A stretch of 64,000 nt of DNA from Apiospora phragmitis (lineage: Eukaryota > Ascomycota > Sordariomycetes > Amphisphaeriales > Apiosporaceae): positions 2,356,001 to 2,420,000 of the forward strand of contig JAQQWL010000009.1 in NCBI GenBank assembly GCA_038363925.1, in the 5' to 3' direction. How positions within the stretch are numbered: position 1 is the first letter of the stretch; each line of letters opens with the position of its first letter. This document shows positions 45,525 through 58,587 of this stretch, piece after piece. The notes under the pieces are model-generated. The model worked only from the letters and a program-made list of their open reading frames with translations. It had not been told where the DNA came from and did no database searches. Position numbers and translations under genes: made by a program.

Positions 45525-48500
45525 GAGCGTGTGAGTTTCTGAGATAGAGTGTCTTTTCTATTATTCCTATCCTCCCAGACAAAGACATTGCCAAGACGGA
45601 TAGGTTGTGCATTGATAGTCATTTGGTTGATGGACCCGGGCGTCTGGCACGGCATGTTTGTTTTTGTTCTGACCACCCCTATCACAACCCCCTGCGTAAC
45701 ATGATACGTAGCTTTGCGGGAGAGTTGTCGCAGAATTAGAGTAACGGGCAGTACCAACCTCACGGTATTGGTATCGGCTAGGTTAGATATCTGAAATTGG
45801 CCACGATTACTTCTGCATCTACAGAAACATGCTCAATATCAAGACACGGAGAATAATTTAAGACTGCGTCGATTAAAGACGTGCGCGACTTTAGCTTGCA
45901 GCATCGTATCTTCCACAACAGATGCCCGGCTTCCTGCGGATGCAGATTGGGGTTCTAGTTGTAAGTCGGCCGGCAAGTCTAACGGATCCAAGTAGTAGTA
46001 CACCACACTGAGAAAGGAGAGGAGAAACGTGCAGAAAATAGCTCAGAAGTCGCATTAGTGTAGGTGCTTTGTATTCTTTGCGGCAGTGGGGGATGAGGTT
46101 GGCTCTCCTTCACCACTTCATTTACATGTCGGAAACAGGTACATTATGCTTTGTAGGCACTACCAATGGTATTCGCAATCTTCTGCCAGCGTGCCGTATG
46201 TTTCCTTCTTTCTTAAGAAAGCTTGTACTAAGCAGGCAATTCTTGCTCGTCGAGGGAGGGAAAGGTCTCGCTCCGCTCACTTGTGATGCTGGGAGGGGAG
46301 GGGAGATCCACTCCTGTCGGGGTTGGATCAATCAGAACCCAGTTTGATGTTGTTCCAAGCTTTTGTGTTGCGCAGACCCGGGCCCAGAGACCGTCAGGGT
46401 CAGGGGGGGTAGTGGGCTTGGCCTGATGTGTTCGGTCCCGAGGAGAAGATATGCGATCCCTGTCTTGTCTGGTACCCTGCACGGGCCCCACAATGGTCTA
46501 GACCGGCCCTTAGGAACTGTCGGCTCGTCAGTTGGGACCAACGTTAATCCGTTCTCGTCCCATCCGTGCGAACGTTGTCAGATTTGTTCCAATGGCATCC
46601 AGTGGAAAAAGAGATTAGGTTCGGCCTTTGGCGTGTGGCCAGACTGGGTGATAGACGCGCAGAAAGGGTATGTAGTATGTATCGACAGAGCCTCACTCGG
46701 GAAGCGCTCTACTACGACCATGTCACACAGTCGCAAGAGTATGCAAGAACATCGTAAGTACCTACATTAGACTCATCATGCCGTCAATGTTTGCTATCAT
46801 TGTAGTCGGCTCTTCTTGCTATCTAAATACATCTGCGCCCTCTATTTTACATCCCAGATGCCTGCTGGCGTCGTCGGTATTCAACCGGTAGACTACCCAA
46901 TTAGCTTTTGACTCGGCCTCTCTGGGGGGTTTCTTTTATGATCTACGCACTACTGGGCATTAGACGACACGATGAGGAGAAGACGCGCCCTTAGACGTGT
47001 TATGAGCAAGCATAGGCCATGACGGACGTCTCAGGGCACTCTGTTATGTAGCCGACACGCCGAAAGTACTCAAGTGGAGTCCTGAAGAATAACGAGGGTG
47101 ATATTCCGTACTAGACCGCAAACTGATTGGCTAGAGGCGAATGGGCACGGAAAGCAGGCGTCCCGGGAGGCTTACGAGGGTCTTCTCGCATTAGCCTCTA
47201 TTCAACCGTAACCACTCACACTGACGCGACTTGCTGCCCGAATCTGGATCCGTCCCCCGCTGCCAGCGCTTACTTCCGACACTTATTACACACACGAACA
47301 CACATACGTACAGTATGTAGCGAGGAGCTGGCCCACGGCAGTTGGAAAAGACCGGCTTGGTAGTGAGTGTTATAGTGGTCGGCTTGACTTGCTTCAACTC
47401 TTCATGATACCACATAACAGTGGATGGCTTCTCGCTTTTTAGGCAGCTATGGCGGCCAACGAGAAAAGCTTGCGTACAACTCAAACTGTGGTTTCTGGCT
47501 GGATATGCAAAACGTCTCTAGTGCTTACAATAGCGATCCAAATTTAGCAGTCGTATCGGCTTGGTCGTCAGGCTTCTCCTGCTGTACCGCACATATGCCG
47601 CATTACATATGAGATTGCTCCAAGCTCGCATTTCACCCCTTATGTCATTGGACAGGTACGACGACTAACGCTCATTAGCTGGGTTGCCGAGAGTATGATA
47701 TCAGGAGGTAGTAAGAAATATACCAGCGGCAAAGGATCGATATCCCCCGAGGCCAGTTAGTGCTCCAGTATGTTGAACGAATCGAGATGAGAGATGGATC
47801 GTCAGGGTGAAAAATTGCTTGCATGATGATACATAACCCTAAATCATGTCCCTAGTCCGGCCAAGAAGGTGATGATCTTATGAGGCTTATATATATATAT
47901 TGCTTAGACTTGTTAACCGGCGCCAGATCCTTTGACCAGCGAGTGCAACTGCCTGGGAGCGCCATGTCACAACGAATGCAGACCCGTGCCTCGATGCCGT
48001 ATAAGCTAAGGGCTATGTTCCGACGTGACTGTTTGAGGAATAGCTTGGGTCGCCAAAGTATACTTGCACAGTATGTAGAGGTTATATACGCGGGCCTGGC
48101 AGCGCACAAGCGAACAAACAGCCTACGGGACGAGCACCTGCGCGAAGGGAGCTTCCATTAGCCATGAGGTGTCTGCCGAGGTTGAATTCCATGTCTGATC
48201 GGTACAGTACATGAGGTCTGGTAGTTACTGGAGTCTGCCTCGCTCACCCGGCCGAGATCCAATCACAGACAAGAGAAGGGGGGGTGGGGGGGTGAAGGTG
48301 AATGGATCAGTAACTGGATGAGGTGGTTTCTTGGTTTCTTTTGCTACTCCAGAATAGTGCTAGCACCTGCATATTCTCGTCTATTCTATCCGCATTGGGT
48401 TAAGGCAGCTCCAGTCCACCCATGTCTAAGATCATCCGAGCACCATGCCTGCTGTGGTTGCAATTTCGCTAGCTGTTCTATGTCTCGTTCTTTATTTATT

Positions 48501-51500
48501 TTTCTGCTGCCGCCTGCCTGTATGGTTGGAGGAGGGGTTACCAGTGAATCGTAGATCTGGTAATAGAGAAGCACTGTATGCATGTTTTGCTGCTCCTCCA
48601 CATCCTCCTACCCCTCTTGCCCTCTTGACATGGAAGTAGGCATGAACTCAGCAGTGCTTCGGTTAAGCGAGGCGGGGCGGGGCGGAATGCTTCCTCACCA
48701 CATGCTTTTCCATGGCATCAGTCTCGTTCTATGGAGTAGTGACTTCGCTTCCGTTAGTTTAAATTACCTGGTCATCGATGAAATACTATACTGAAACTAT
48801 AAGTGCTAGCATAAAATCGGTATGCATAAATCCAGCCACTATTGCTATTGCGCCGAGACTTCGTGGGGATAACAGCATCCAACTCTGGTCTTGCTACATT
48901 CAGCGTGAGGCAACCGTTGTCAAACGTTAGCGTATTGCCTAAATCACGAAGTACAGAACACTTGAAGGGCAGTGCGCTGGCTTACACCTAACCTAGTGGC
49001 TGCTTGGCTTCCAGTCGAGGTAGCTAACTTGGGGACTCTAGCCTTTTAGCACTTTGCACACAGTTGCCAACGTTTTTGGCACTCGACCATCAATGAATAT
49101 ACGAAACGCGTTCATGCCAAAAGGAAAAACGTGACGGACAGAAATTACGATTCGTTATTACCAAAATGCTTTTCCCCCCTGACTTACCCGCATGAGTCGG
49201 GCTGTCCGTCTTGGCAGAGGGTTGAACCAATGGAAAAAGGAATTGCCCTGCAACAAATGCCTGAAATGGAAGACGTCGGGGCAAGAGCCAGAAAGCCGGG
49301 ACTGGGATTGAGGAGAGAGGCCAGTCTGAGTTGCCCTACCCGGCCACCACACCTAAAATCTAAAATCCTGGACGCGCGGGACGAGCAACTAGCGTTCCAT
49401 CGGACTGGGACCATTTACACCCGAAAGCAAGGGGAAGGAAAAGGAGACTGGCAATTCATGTCTCATTTTACCGATTCAGTTCAACCTACGGAGTACCTGG
49501 TATGCTTTTCCTATCGCTTGCAGGAGGTGAGCAGGATCGACTACCAAGCTCGATAGATCCCCTGTCACTTTCATCAATGTATGTACCTTGGGGATTATAG
49601 CTCCAACACTGCTTTCATGGCGCCTGTCTTCCTTCCAGGTACATGTACATAGACGTGCTTCACTGCAATGAGGACGAGCGAGATTTACTACAACCATCCC
49701 GTGCGATTTTGTATATCAAAAAAACTTATACCATCGAAGTATCATTGATACTTTTAGGTGTGCAGTCGATAGTATACACAACCATAGGTGTGCGTTGGGC
49801 ACTACTGGACATCTGGACTGGGTGAATAACCTGGTACACAAGCGCGCCAGGGAGGGGGGGTACTTGCTGCGGTCCGTACCTCAGGGGATAGGAGTACAAG
49901 CGCCTTATTCAGCCCTATATGTACCATTTGATTTGCTGCCAGGAGAGCATAGCACAGCAAGCCATTCATTATGTGCCCATGCGTGCTATACAGCAATGCC
50001 AATGTTCCCAATTACCATGGCAATACCACGGAATACTCAAAGCAAAACCAAGGAAGGTAAGCAAATTCTATTTTTGATTATTGTTGGGCTTGTTAAGAGG
50101 GGGGTTGGGTTAGTGGATGAAGATGACACCCCAATCGCCTTCTTTCCCTGCAAGTCAGCAATTAGTTGGCATTACGAAAGAACCCATGCTGGGCAGCACC
50201 AATTGCCCATGATACCTATGTGTGCGGGTGTGGGTGCGGGTATATCGCTCTGCGTGTGTTTCTCCAGGATTGTACGGAGCATTGCATGAATCATTCGATC
50301 TCAACCCTGTCGGTAAGCAGCGAAATGTTCGAAACCACATGGAATGTCTTATCCTCCCTGCTCCCTTCCCAAGGCCGCATACAGAACGCATCATATCATC
50401 CGGATTCGAAAACAGGGTCCTGCTTTCTACAGTACAGCCCATCTCACGGGGCGACTAATAAGCAGCCTGGCCTGGCAAACCTGCATCAGCACCCTTGACC
50501 CCCATTCTCATGCAGATAGGTCTCAGATAACTTGGATGTACTGTAGAGAAGCCAACCCCCTTTTGAGTGCATCAGGGGCGGAAGACGACACGGCCAATCA
50601 CCCTGCCTAATCCAGCAACACACGAGAGATTGAAGGACGGACAACTGGCGTAACGGCCACTAGCAAGGCCAGTAAGACCTCGCTGGCTCTGGAGGATGCC
50701 GCAGCCGCTTTTGCCGCGGCCCTCAATCTGTTACGGCATTGAGGTGAACAACGATCGTTTCGCGGTTGGTGCTGCTATTGCGCCCATTTCCAAACATGAT
50801 CAAGTATTGTACTTAGTGGTGGCTATGCCACGATCCAAAACCATGGGGCAGATGTTGTATGGTTCACCACCTGTAGGGCTGATTTACTATGAACCGCACC
50901 TCCGTTATGCATGGTCTCCCTACTGACACTTGCTTTTGAACCTAGCCCCGACCTGGATTGTGTGGAGGAAGCCAGTGCTGCCACTATCGATTGGGCACCG
51001 AAGAGGTGCCCCCATGCAGAGGGTGAGATTGCGGAGGAATGTATCTGGCTACCCTTGACAAGTCTATGCATTCTGCAACGGGAAGCTAGACAGGCTCCCA
51101 ATTCATCGGCGTTCCAGGAAGGTCAATTCGTTGGCTGGCCTTACGATTGAGAAAGGGTCTCGCGCCCAGGTGCCGCTCAAGCCTTTCTCTCGCTTACTGT
51201 GGTGTCGGAGGCAAATGCATGAGACCTCGAGTCCGCTATCTGCTCATGACTTCACTTGGTCAAGGTAAGACACTATGCCACTTGACGACTATTTTTAACC
51301 CCTTGAGGCTCTGGAGACTTCCACATCACGAAACTCAACCACAGCATTGTCTAGAAATCATTGGGGCCACCGACAAGCCACTAGGAACCTACTGCTGACG
51401 GTTTGGACTTTTTGACTGGTGCTACAGCGAATCCAAGGCCAGTGCAATCAAATGACGTTGCGCCTCCTGATGGCAGGACGGATCGAGATGACACATTGAT

Positions 51501-54500
51501 CATGTTCAATCACCACATTGTACTAGCGTGTCTTGACGGGCAATGGAGGCACGGTCATTGAACGGGCTGCACTATACCGCGACGGCAGACTCACTCGCCG
51601 GCGGGGAAAAGCAGGAAAACACCAGCCTCCAATAATTCCGCACTCGGCAACCACATCGTCAAATGATCAATAAACAAATGAGCCGTCTCCATTTCCGATG
51701 CGACAGCACGGCTCGGCAGCCATTTTCCTCGGGCGAGGTGGACTCGGACTCGGACTTCTGGGAAATCTGGGTCACTCGAGATACTGGGGATGGAGATGAA
51801 AGGACTTAGGCTGGTGACGCGAGAGTTGCACCGCCCCTGGAGTTTGATCTATCTTTGGATTTAAGCTATTCCCAGTGGGAAGGTAGCGCAGCTGGTTCCT
51901 CGTAAACCGTCCAATCGAAAACCTGGGATCGTCTCAAATGTCTCCAACTCACTAGACTCTTCCTGGTATCGGCACAAACGACAGCAGGGGTGGGAATCAA
52001 GAGCCCCAGCATCGAATGGGTACTACGGTACAGCACTGAAGCACTTGCGCACAGCGGACGAACAGAGCATGTATGGGACGGTTTCACCGATTATCGGTGC
52101 CGAGCTTGAACTTTCGCGGCACGGCAGATTGAAGTGGGTGCTAGAACAGGTAGATATCATTATTAGAGACTCTGAATACACGAAGTATAACTGAGCTGAC
52201 TGACTAGTGGACTCGATAGAATGAATTCAGTCTGATAGGGTCGGTCGCTATACTACGTCGTATAACCTTACATAAGGGTAGTCTTCCCAGCTAGTAGCAT
52301 ACGACATACGTAGTAGAGTAGTAAAAGGCAACCTAATGCTGTGTACTATCTACTGCCACCATCTCCCTTTCACCCGAGTATGGGAAGAGCACAGTAGGTG
52401 CACAGAAGGTTACGGGCGGCTCCACCCCGTTCCGGCCGGCTCGTTGCGCTAGATCTGGGCTGCCAAATGTCTATTTCAGTCATATATCTCATACATACTG
52501 ATTCGCACCCAAGTCGGATCAATGGAGAGAGCCCAAGAGAAATGTTAATGTTCCGGAGTTCGGGTTGTTGCTTGTCGTAGGATGCCGGCGGCGCACGTTC
52601 GTCCAAAAGTACCAGCATGCAGCAGAAGCCAATCTTACTGATCCCAGCGGCGTTTCTACAGTAGGAAACCAGTACGTACTGTGAGTTGAGTGACAGCCCC
52701 CCAAAGATGATGGTATGTACAAACATACTGACCCTTGCAATATCGACACGACCCATTTACTGTACCAATTGACATGACGATCATCCGAGCTTAAGTTCGT
52801 TTCAACCCTTGCTGATTGGTGTCAGTCTTTATTTCATCAATATCTCCCCACCAGAACCCATGCTGAGGTGAGGGATGTCGGAGTATCGTATCTATCAGTC
52901 CCAAGAATCACTGTTCTGAAGGAGGAAGAAGCGGGCACGTCCTGCCAATCTAGAGTTGCCTGCTGCAATACGTCGAGTATGACCAACCGAGTTGTCAACG
53001 TCAGTGCATGTTCCCGGCGATGAGATGCCCCGTTGCAGGCTACATCCGTACCAGCATTGGGTGAGACAGCAACAGATAGTCAAGCTCGACACCTTGAAGG
53101 CTATTGGATGAGGTACGGCCCATGCAAACTCTTCATTACACATCTGAAATGCTTTGTGTGATATAAAGTGGTTCAGAGTCTTGTCTTCCAATAACCGCGC
53201 TCCTTACGATGTACATGGCATGAGAACTGGCGGGATATGCTTTGCATTCTACCCATCCAAAACAGCATGCGATGGCTGTCTGACAGCTTTTCTGCGGACA
53301 AGAGCGACACATTCCTTCAATATTGAATGACCAGAAGGCAGCTGGACAACCTGGAATATCGGCTGTATCAGGCAAGGTCTGTCTGCACAATTAAGATGCT
53401 TATGCGGCATGCGAACTTGGGAGTTTATTAGAGCTGCCTGGTTAAAATGAGCATATATGTTGGCGAGCCAATCACGTCTCGAGACCAGTTCCCATGCAAA
53501 AAACGCGGTCTGCATAGCTTCGTGGGAGGATAGCATCATCACTCGCGTGCAGAAGCCCAGATGGGCGGTGCTGGCAATAGTGAGAGAGAGCAATACATGA
53601 TAGGCAAATTACATACTTGCTGCAGTTCCCCACCACCACTCGAATCCGACTCTCATTGGCGCCATGGACTAGAGACTAAGAAAGTGGCAGTGTGCTGCAC
53701 AAAAGCAAGCTTGCTGCGGACCATGCTGGTGAATAAAAATAATACTGCTGCTAATAGATGTGTGGTGTGCCCGCCGATCCTTTCGTCATCTGGCTGGACA
53801 GGAGATGCCAATTGAAGATGCTGTGTAACAAGGCTCACAACGACCGACACAGTTGAGAGAGCACTGAGCAGTAGTAGCATTGGCACACCCGGCATTGAGG
53901 GATGGATGGATCCGGAGACCGCATGCCATCGACTCGAGGCCTCTACCAACCCACATCCCGATACGGCTTCATTCAGGCTTCGGTGTTGTGAAGCGGCATT
54001 TCGCGACTGTCTCTGCTCTTTGACAGTCTCAAGTCTTGGCTGTCTGTCTTGCTCTCCCGGTGTTCTCTGGTGGCATGACTTTTTGTTTCTTCGTGAAGCT
54101 GGGCAAACGTGCCCCTTCATGTTCGAGACCAGCCGTTGGGCGTTTCTCGTCTTGTATTACCACATTGAGCCAAACCCCATGCCGTGTGGTCTAGCTCGAC
54201 GATGGCGCTGGGTTAGCCCTGAGGAGGAGTCTATGCTATAGTCATGGCCTTTCCCCGACAAGACAAACAGAAAACCGACTGGTCTAGAAGGTCGTTATGG
54301 TTTCCTTTTGGCCCCCAAGACAGTACTCCATCTTCCCATCTGCCTGCCACACGCTTCCAAATCTTCTGTTACTAGTGCGTGCCCCATGGCTTCGCCCACG
54401 GCCTGCCGTAGCCTGTGTGGTGGGAGGAAAGGGGCAGGACGGTTGTAGTGTAAGTACATTAGACTATGTGGCCGGTACGCCAGCAAAAGACGAACCACTG

Positions 54501-55338
54501 CACCGGTCCTCGACACTACTGCTAGTCTCATCCTCCCGTCTCCTACGAGGCATTGGGCGGCGCCACATCGCGCAAGTGAGGTCGAAACCCAAATTGAGAG
54601 GACTCTCCAGAGTGGAAGAAGAAACGCAAAAGCAACTATACGAGCAGCGGACCGGGTACTGTAGCAATGGTTGCATTGGTTGCATTGGACCTAGATTTGA
54701 AACGATTATCAGATACAGTAGGCAGGAAAGGGGAAGGGTGTTGCAGAGCACGAAATATTGACCATACGGTCAAGTCCCCCCCGCGGCCCCCCCTACCTCG
54801 TTGAAGAGAGAGATAGGATTGGAGGGAGGAAGAGAGAGAGTCAAGGCTTGGGCTAACTTTCCATGTACTTGGGGCCGGCTGGGAGACAGGTACCGATACA
54901 CAGCATAGCTCCGTCAGGTCGGAAACTTTTCGCGGCCAACCAAATCACCAAAGCGGAGCCCGCTGCTGCTCACGCCTAGCCTATTTAGTATAACGCTACC
55001 CTGGCTCATCGAGTGGAAGCAATTGCACACCCCCGGCCAGAGACAAGCCTCACAGGCCTCCTTCTGGCCTGCTCCCGCCCATCTGGGCCCGTAACCAGCC
55101 AAAGATGGAGTGAAGGTCGCTCTTGCCACTCGCGCCAGGGTACTTTTGTCGTGCCCCAATAGGCCGCGCAGTACGTACCCTCTTGACTCTGATCAAATGG
55201 GCTTCTCCAACACTGCGGTCGAGCATCATCAGCACCCGATACAACAGAAGCCTCTCCCCACCCAGTTGGACCCTGCAAGCATGGATGGCGATGGCTCAGT
55301 CGCTCACTAGTCCAGAGGCACCCAAGATTCAGTCTGAC

Positions 55339-55380
55339 ATTGCATGTACCTGGCTACTCGTGTACTCGGGTACATGCAAT
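55339..55380. repeat. Inverted repeat, 12-bp stem and 18-nt loop
   Basis: ATTGCATGTACC (55339-55350) and GGTACATGCAAT (55369-55380) are exact reverse complements. The element lies about 950 bp upstream of the zinc-finger gene. Confidence 0.9.
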
Positions 55381-55860
55381 ACGCACCTTTTGATCAATCA
55401 ATCAATCGATGGATACAGTCGATGGCGGGTCTGGCATGCACCCCTTCACGGCTTTGCGCGATGCCAGGCCACCCAGAGCCACTCACTCGACCTCCCCATT
55501 CCTCGTTCGCCAGGGCATCCAAGTCAAGTTGACAAGCCTAACCCAGGCCCACAGCTACCTTGGACAGTACTGGAGAGTCCCAAGAGAGAGGAAAAGAGAC
55601 ACCTGCGATCGTCTAGGTAGTCGATCATTCTGTGCGACACCCGGGCCCCTTGTAAGGCAGGCTCTCTACCTACATAGGTGTACTGCCCCCCTCTGGCTTA
55701 CCTTATAGATACATGGACGGCAAGATTCAACCACGTTTTTTGCACATCCGGTACACGGCATTGGGATATATCAATCCTTAGGCCCGCCCCCAAACACCAC
55801 GTCTTCTAGTCCTCCGTCTCTAAGTCGCTCCATCAGGTCTATACCGGTTGTCCCTCATTA

Positions 55861-55870
55861 CTATATATAC
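55861..55870 (+). promoter_or_regulatory. TATA-like element upstream of the zinc-finger gene
   Basis: CTATATATAC lies about 460 bp before the ATG. The sequence after it becomes CA-rich with ACAACAACAAC runs, as in long fungal leaders. The assignment is tentative. Confidence 0.35.
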
Positions 55871-56213
55871 GTATATACACACGCAAGCCTACAACCTTGC
55901 TTCTTCTGTTCTTGCCATCAAGGATCGAAAGAAGCAACCCCCAGCACCCTCGTTGTCCGCTCGTTTCTGAGCCCTGAAGCATAAGATTGCGCCGCATCGT
56001 ATAAGTCGACTAAGGCTGAAAAAGAAACCAAATTTCAAAGCACTCGAAATTGCCCTCTTGCAAAGATAGGATCATCCGACCTGGCTTCTGGAACCCTTCC
56101 GTACTGCGCCGCGATCTGACATAAATACTACCGACTGCCGCCTTGCGCTTCGCCTTAGACAACAACACCAAGACATCACCAGCTACAGACAACAACAACA
56201 CTACAGACTTGGC

Positions 56214-56222
56214 ATGAGATAA
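56214..56222 (+). other. Two-codon upstream open reading frame
   Basis: ATG AGA TAA sits 105 nt before the main start codon in the presumed leader. No other ATG lies between it and the main ATG. Confidence 0.5.
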
Positions 56223-56327
56223 CCTGAAAGTCATCTCCCACGCTCACCACTTTATCTTTTGTGACCGGTTATCATCTACAAGAGAACGCGACCTACCTCG
56301 CCGGGACGAGCCTGGCCACGCTTTCTC

Positions 56328-58587
56328 ATGATGGCTTCCATGGCCCAACAGTACCATATGTTCCCATCACGACCAAACAACGACGCAGACTTCATGCTAT
56401 ACCCAGAGACGCAAATGCAGACTGGTTATACCTCACCACCAACGGAGATGCAATACAGTCCAGAGGCTTACAACTTCCCCCACAGCGCTGGTTTCGAGGC
56501 TGGTGCCATGTACACAGAAGCCCCCCATTTCTCTTATCACGGCAGAGCCTCGCCAGAAGGTGGCGATCTAAGAGTCCCCTCCTCGAGTCTGTCTACCGCG
56601 TCTGCACCATCGGCACCATCATCCACAGTGGGCTCACCACTTTCCAATCCCGGACAATTAGCTTTCATCCCGGAGTACCACCAGAATGCCCTTGGGGTCA
56701 ACCCCAGCATAGTCGGCCAACCCGACTACTACACCAGTACCGAATACTCTTTCACTGCGCCTGTGATGGAAGATTTCAGCAGCATAACATACGAGGCCAA
56801 GCCCGGTTTTGTTGGTGAGTTGGCACGGATCCCTAGAGATGATGTTTCCCATAACACGGCGCACCACGGCTTGATTTCTATTATTCCTGCTCCTCCAAAT
56901 TCGAGTCTAGTACTTGATACCGACGTCCCGCAAGATACCCTAAACGCCTCGGCTGTGGTCTCGAGCAGAACCACTTCAGCTGTCTTTTCTCCAACTACCC
57001 CCACTGTGTCACATCCCTCCCCTCTCATCAGTGCTGGGAGCCAGTCTGGTAGTCCTGGGTTCAGGGGGCAGAGCAATCCTGTGACGCGACGCGACAATTC
57101 CAACGCGCCTTTTCTTCTTCAAGATAGTGGTCATCTTGTTGCGCCTCTCTGTACTTCTTGTTGGTTTCCTCTTTATCAAACACTGAACTAGGAATGTAAG
57201 GACTAACCCGTACGTTTCCATGACAGACCCTTCCTTGATTCATCCCGAAATCGGGGGCCCGATGGGTCCGCCAATCCCTGGCTATGATGGCGGCAACAAG
57301 TTCTCTCCTCCTCAACAAAACCCTTATCCCCACTCACCCGCTCTTTCTGGCCCAGCGTCGCCTGTTCCTGGTATCAGGAATGGCAGCACATCACCTTACG
57401 TCCCAGGTTTCCATTACAGCCCATTCGCAGTACCACAGCAAGGGGGCCGTAGGCCATCTCTCTCTTCATACCAATCCCACGGCTCTCAAGATCTTACTTA
57501 CAGCGGCGACGAGTCCAAGGAGAAGCAACGCTGCCCGCATCCGGACTGCGGCAAAACCTTTAAGGACCTCAAGGCGCACATGCTGACGCACCAGAATGAG
57601 CGCCCTGAGAAATGTCCGATACAGACTTGCGAATACCATGTCAAAGGATTCGCAAGGAAGTACGACAAGAACAGACATACCCTTACGCACTACAAGGGCA
57701 CCATGGTCTGCGGGTTTTGCCCAGGTTCTGGATCGGCCGCGGAGAAGTCGTTCAACCGCGCGGATGTGTTTAAGCGACATCTCACTGCTCTCCACGGGGT
57801 CGAGCAAACCCCACCAAACAGCCGCAAGAAGACCGGCGCCACGGCAAATACCGGGAAGAAGCTCACAGGTTATGCCCCTGACGCGACGGGCAAATGTTCC
57901 ACATGTTCATCTACCTTTTCGAATGCGCAGGACTTCTACGAGCACTTGGACGACTGTGTGCTACGCATTGTGCAGCAGGAAGACCCCGCTGAGGCCATCA
58001 ATGCGCGGCGTTTGGCTGAGGTGCAGGATGATAAGGAGGTCCACGAAACACTGGACAAGAACAACCTACCCCTCACTACCGAGACGGATGCTGCGGGTGA
58101 AGATGAGGATGATGATGAGATGGCCGAAGACGACGAGTGCGACGGCGAGTACAAGCTGTCGCGGAAGCAGACGATTGCCGGCCAGAAGAGAAAAGGCAAC
58201 CCCACAAACGGCGTTCAGAAGTCGCGTGGCATGACGCACTCACGAGGCGGTGTCAACCTCACGGCCAAGAGCAAGAGCCGCAAGAACCGACGCGACTATC
58301 CATCTTCCTGGGGTTTCGACAAGGGCCAAATGACGATGAAGAAGCGAGTCATGACTGTCTTCGATGGCCCCCGCCGCCTCGCCAAGGACGACATGATGCT
58401 GTCTACTGAGCACGAAGTCCGCGTCAAGTTGTCGGACGGCCAGTCATACGTCACTGACCTCGACGTGCAAACCATGAAGCGAGCCCAGGCCTTCCTTGAT
58501 GCCACTGAGGCAGAGAAGGGCATGTGGATCTCAGATGACCCTACCGAGGAAGAGATGTGCAAGATGTTGGAATTCACCGGCCATTAA
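56328..58587 (+). CDS. C2H2 zinc-finger transcription factor, two exons, 615 aa
   Basis: This is probably a nuclear DNA-binding regulator. Exons are 56328-56814 and 57227-58587, joined in phase (GFV-DPSLIHPEIGG) across a 412-nt intron with a GTGAGT donor, a GACTAAC branch and a CAG acceptor. Residues 1-250 are Ser/Pro/Tyr-rich and resemble an activation region. The finger block spans about 265-420. Finger 1 is CPHPDCGKTFKDLKAHMLTH, with only nine residues between Cys and His. Finger 2 is CPIQTCEYHVKGFARK extending to NRHTLTH. Finger 3 is CGFCPGSGSAAEK extending to FKRHLTALH, with a long spacer. Finger 4 is a C2HC type, CSTCSSTFSNAQDFYEHLDD followed by C. An acidic stretch (EDEDDDEMAEDDE) and a Lys/Arg-rich region follow, then a compact C-terminus ending EEEMCKMLEFTGH. 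I do not recognise the named orthologue. Confidence 0.9.

Larger units (their letters stand above)
42586..56327. other. 13.7-kb region without a supportable gene
   Basis: Open frames reach only about 165 codons, overlap on several strands and show no motif. Features seen are a duplicated 12-mer at 44729-44752, a GT microsatellite at 45511-45524, a G-rich tract near 48278-48292, a TACGGAGTA copy at 49487-49495 and an inverted repeat at 55339-55380. Two stretches look somewhat protein-like (46566-46752 plus, 53249-53593 minus) but could not be extended. Base composition is close to that of the flanks, so there is no sign of an AT-rich RIP-mutated transposon block. The last 0.4 kb is the leader of the zinc-finger gene. 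Confidence 0.5.

Noticed and set aside
51880..51930. A second A-box-like string, TAGCGCAGCTGG
   Set aside because: No B-box or T arm follows at the right distance.
53249..53593. Minus-strand frame containing a protein-like stretch (AMQTAFFAWELVSRRDWLAN)
   Set aside because: It could not be extended into a domain on either side. It was considered as a fungal transcription-factor remnant, but there is no supporting motif.
42586..56327. RIP-mutated transposon block
   Set aside because: The base composition is not AT-rich, and there are no repeated segments or transposase fragments visible.
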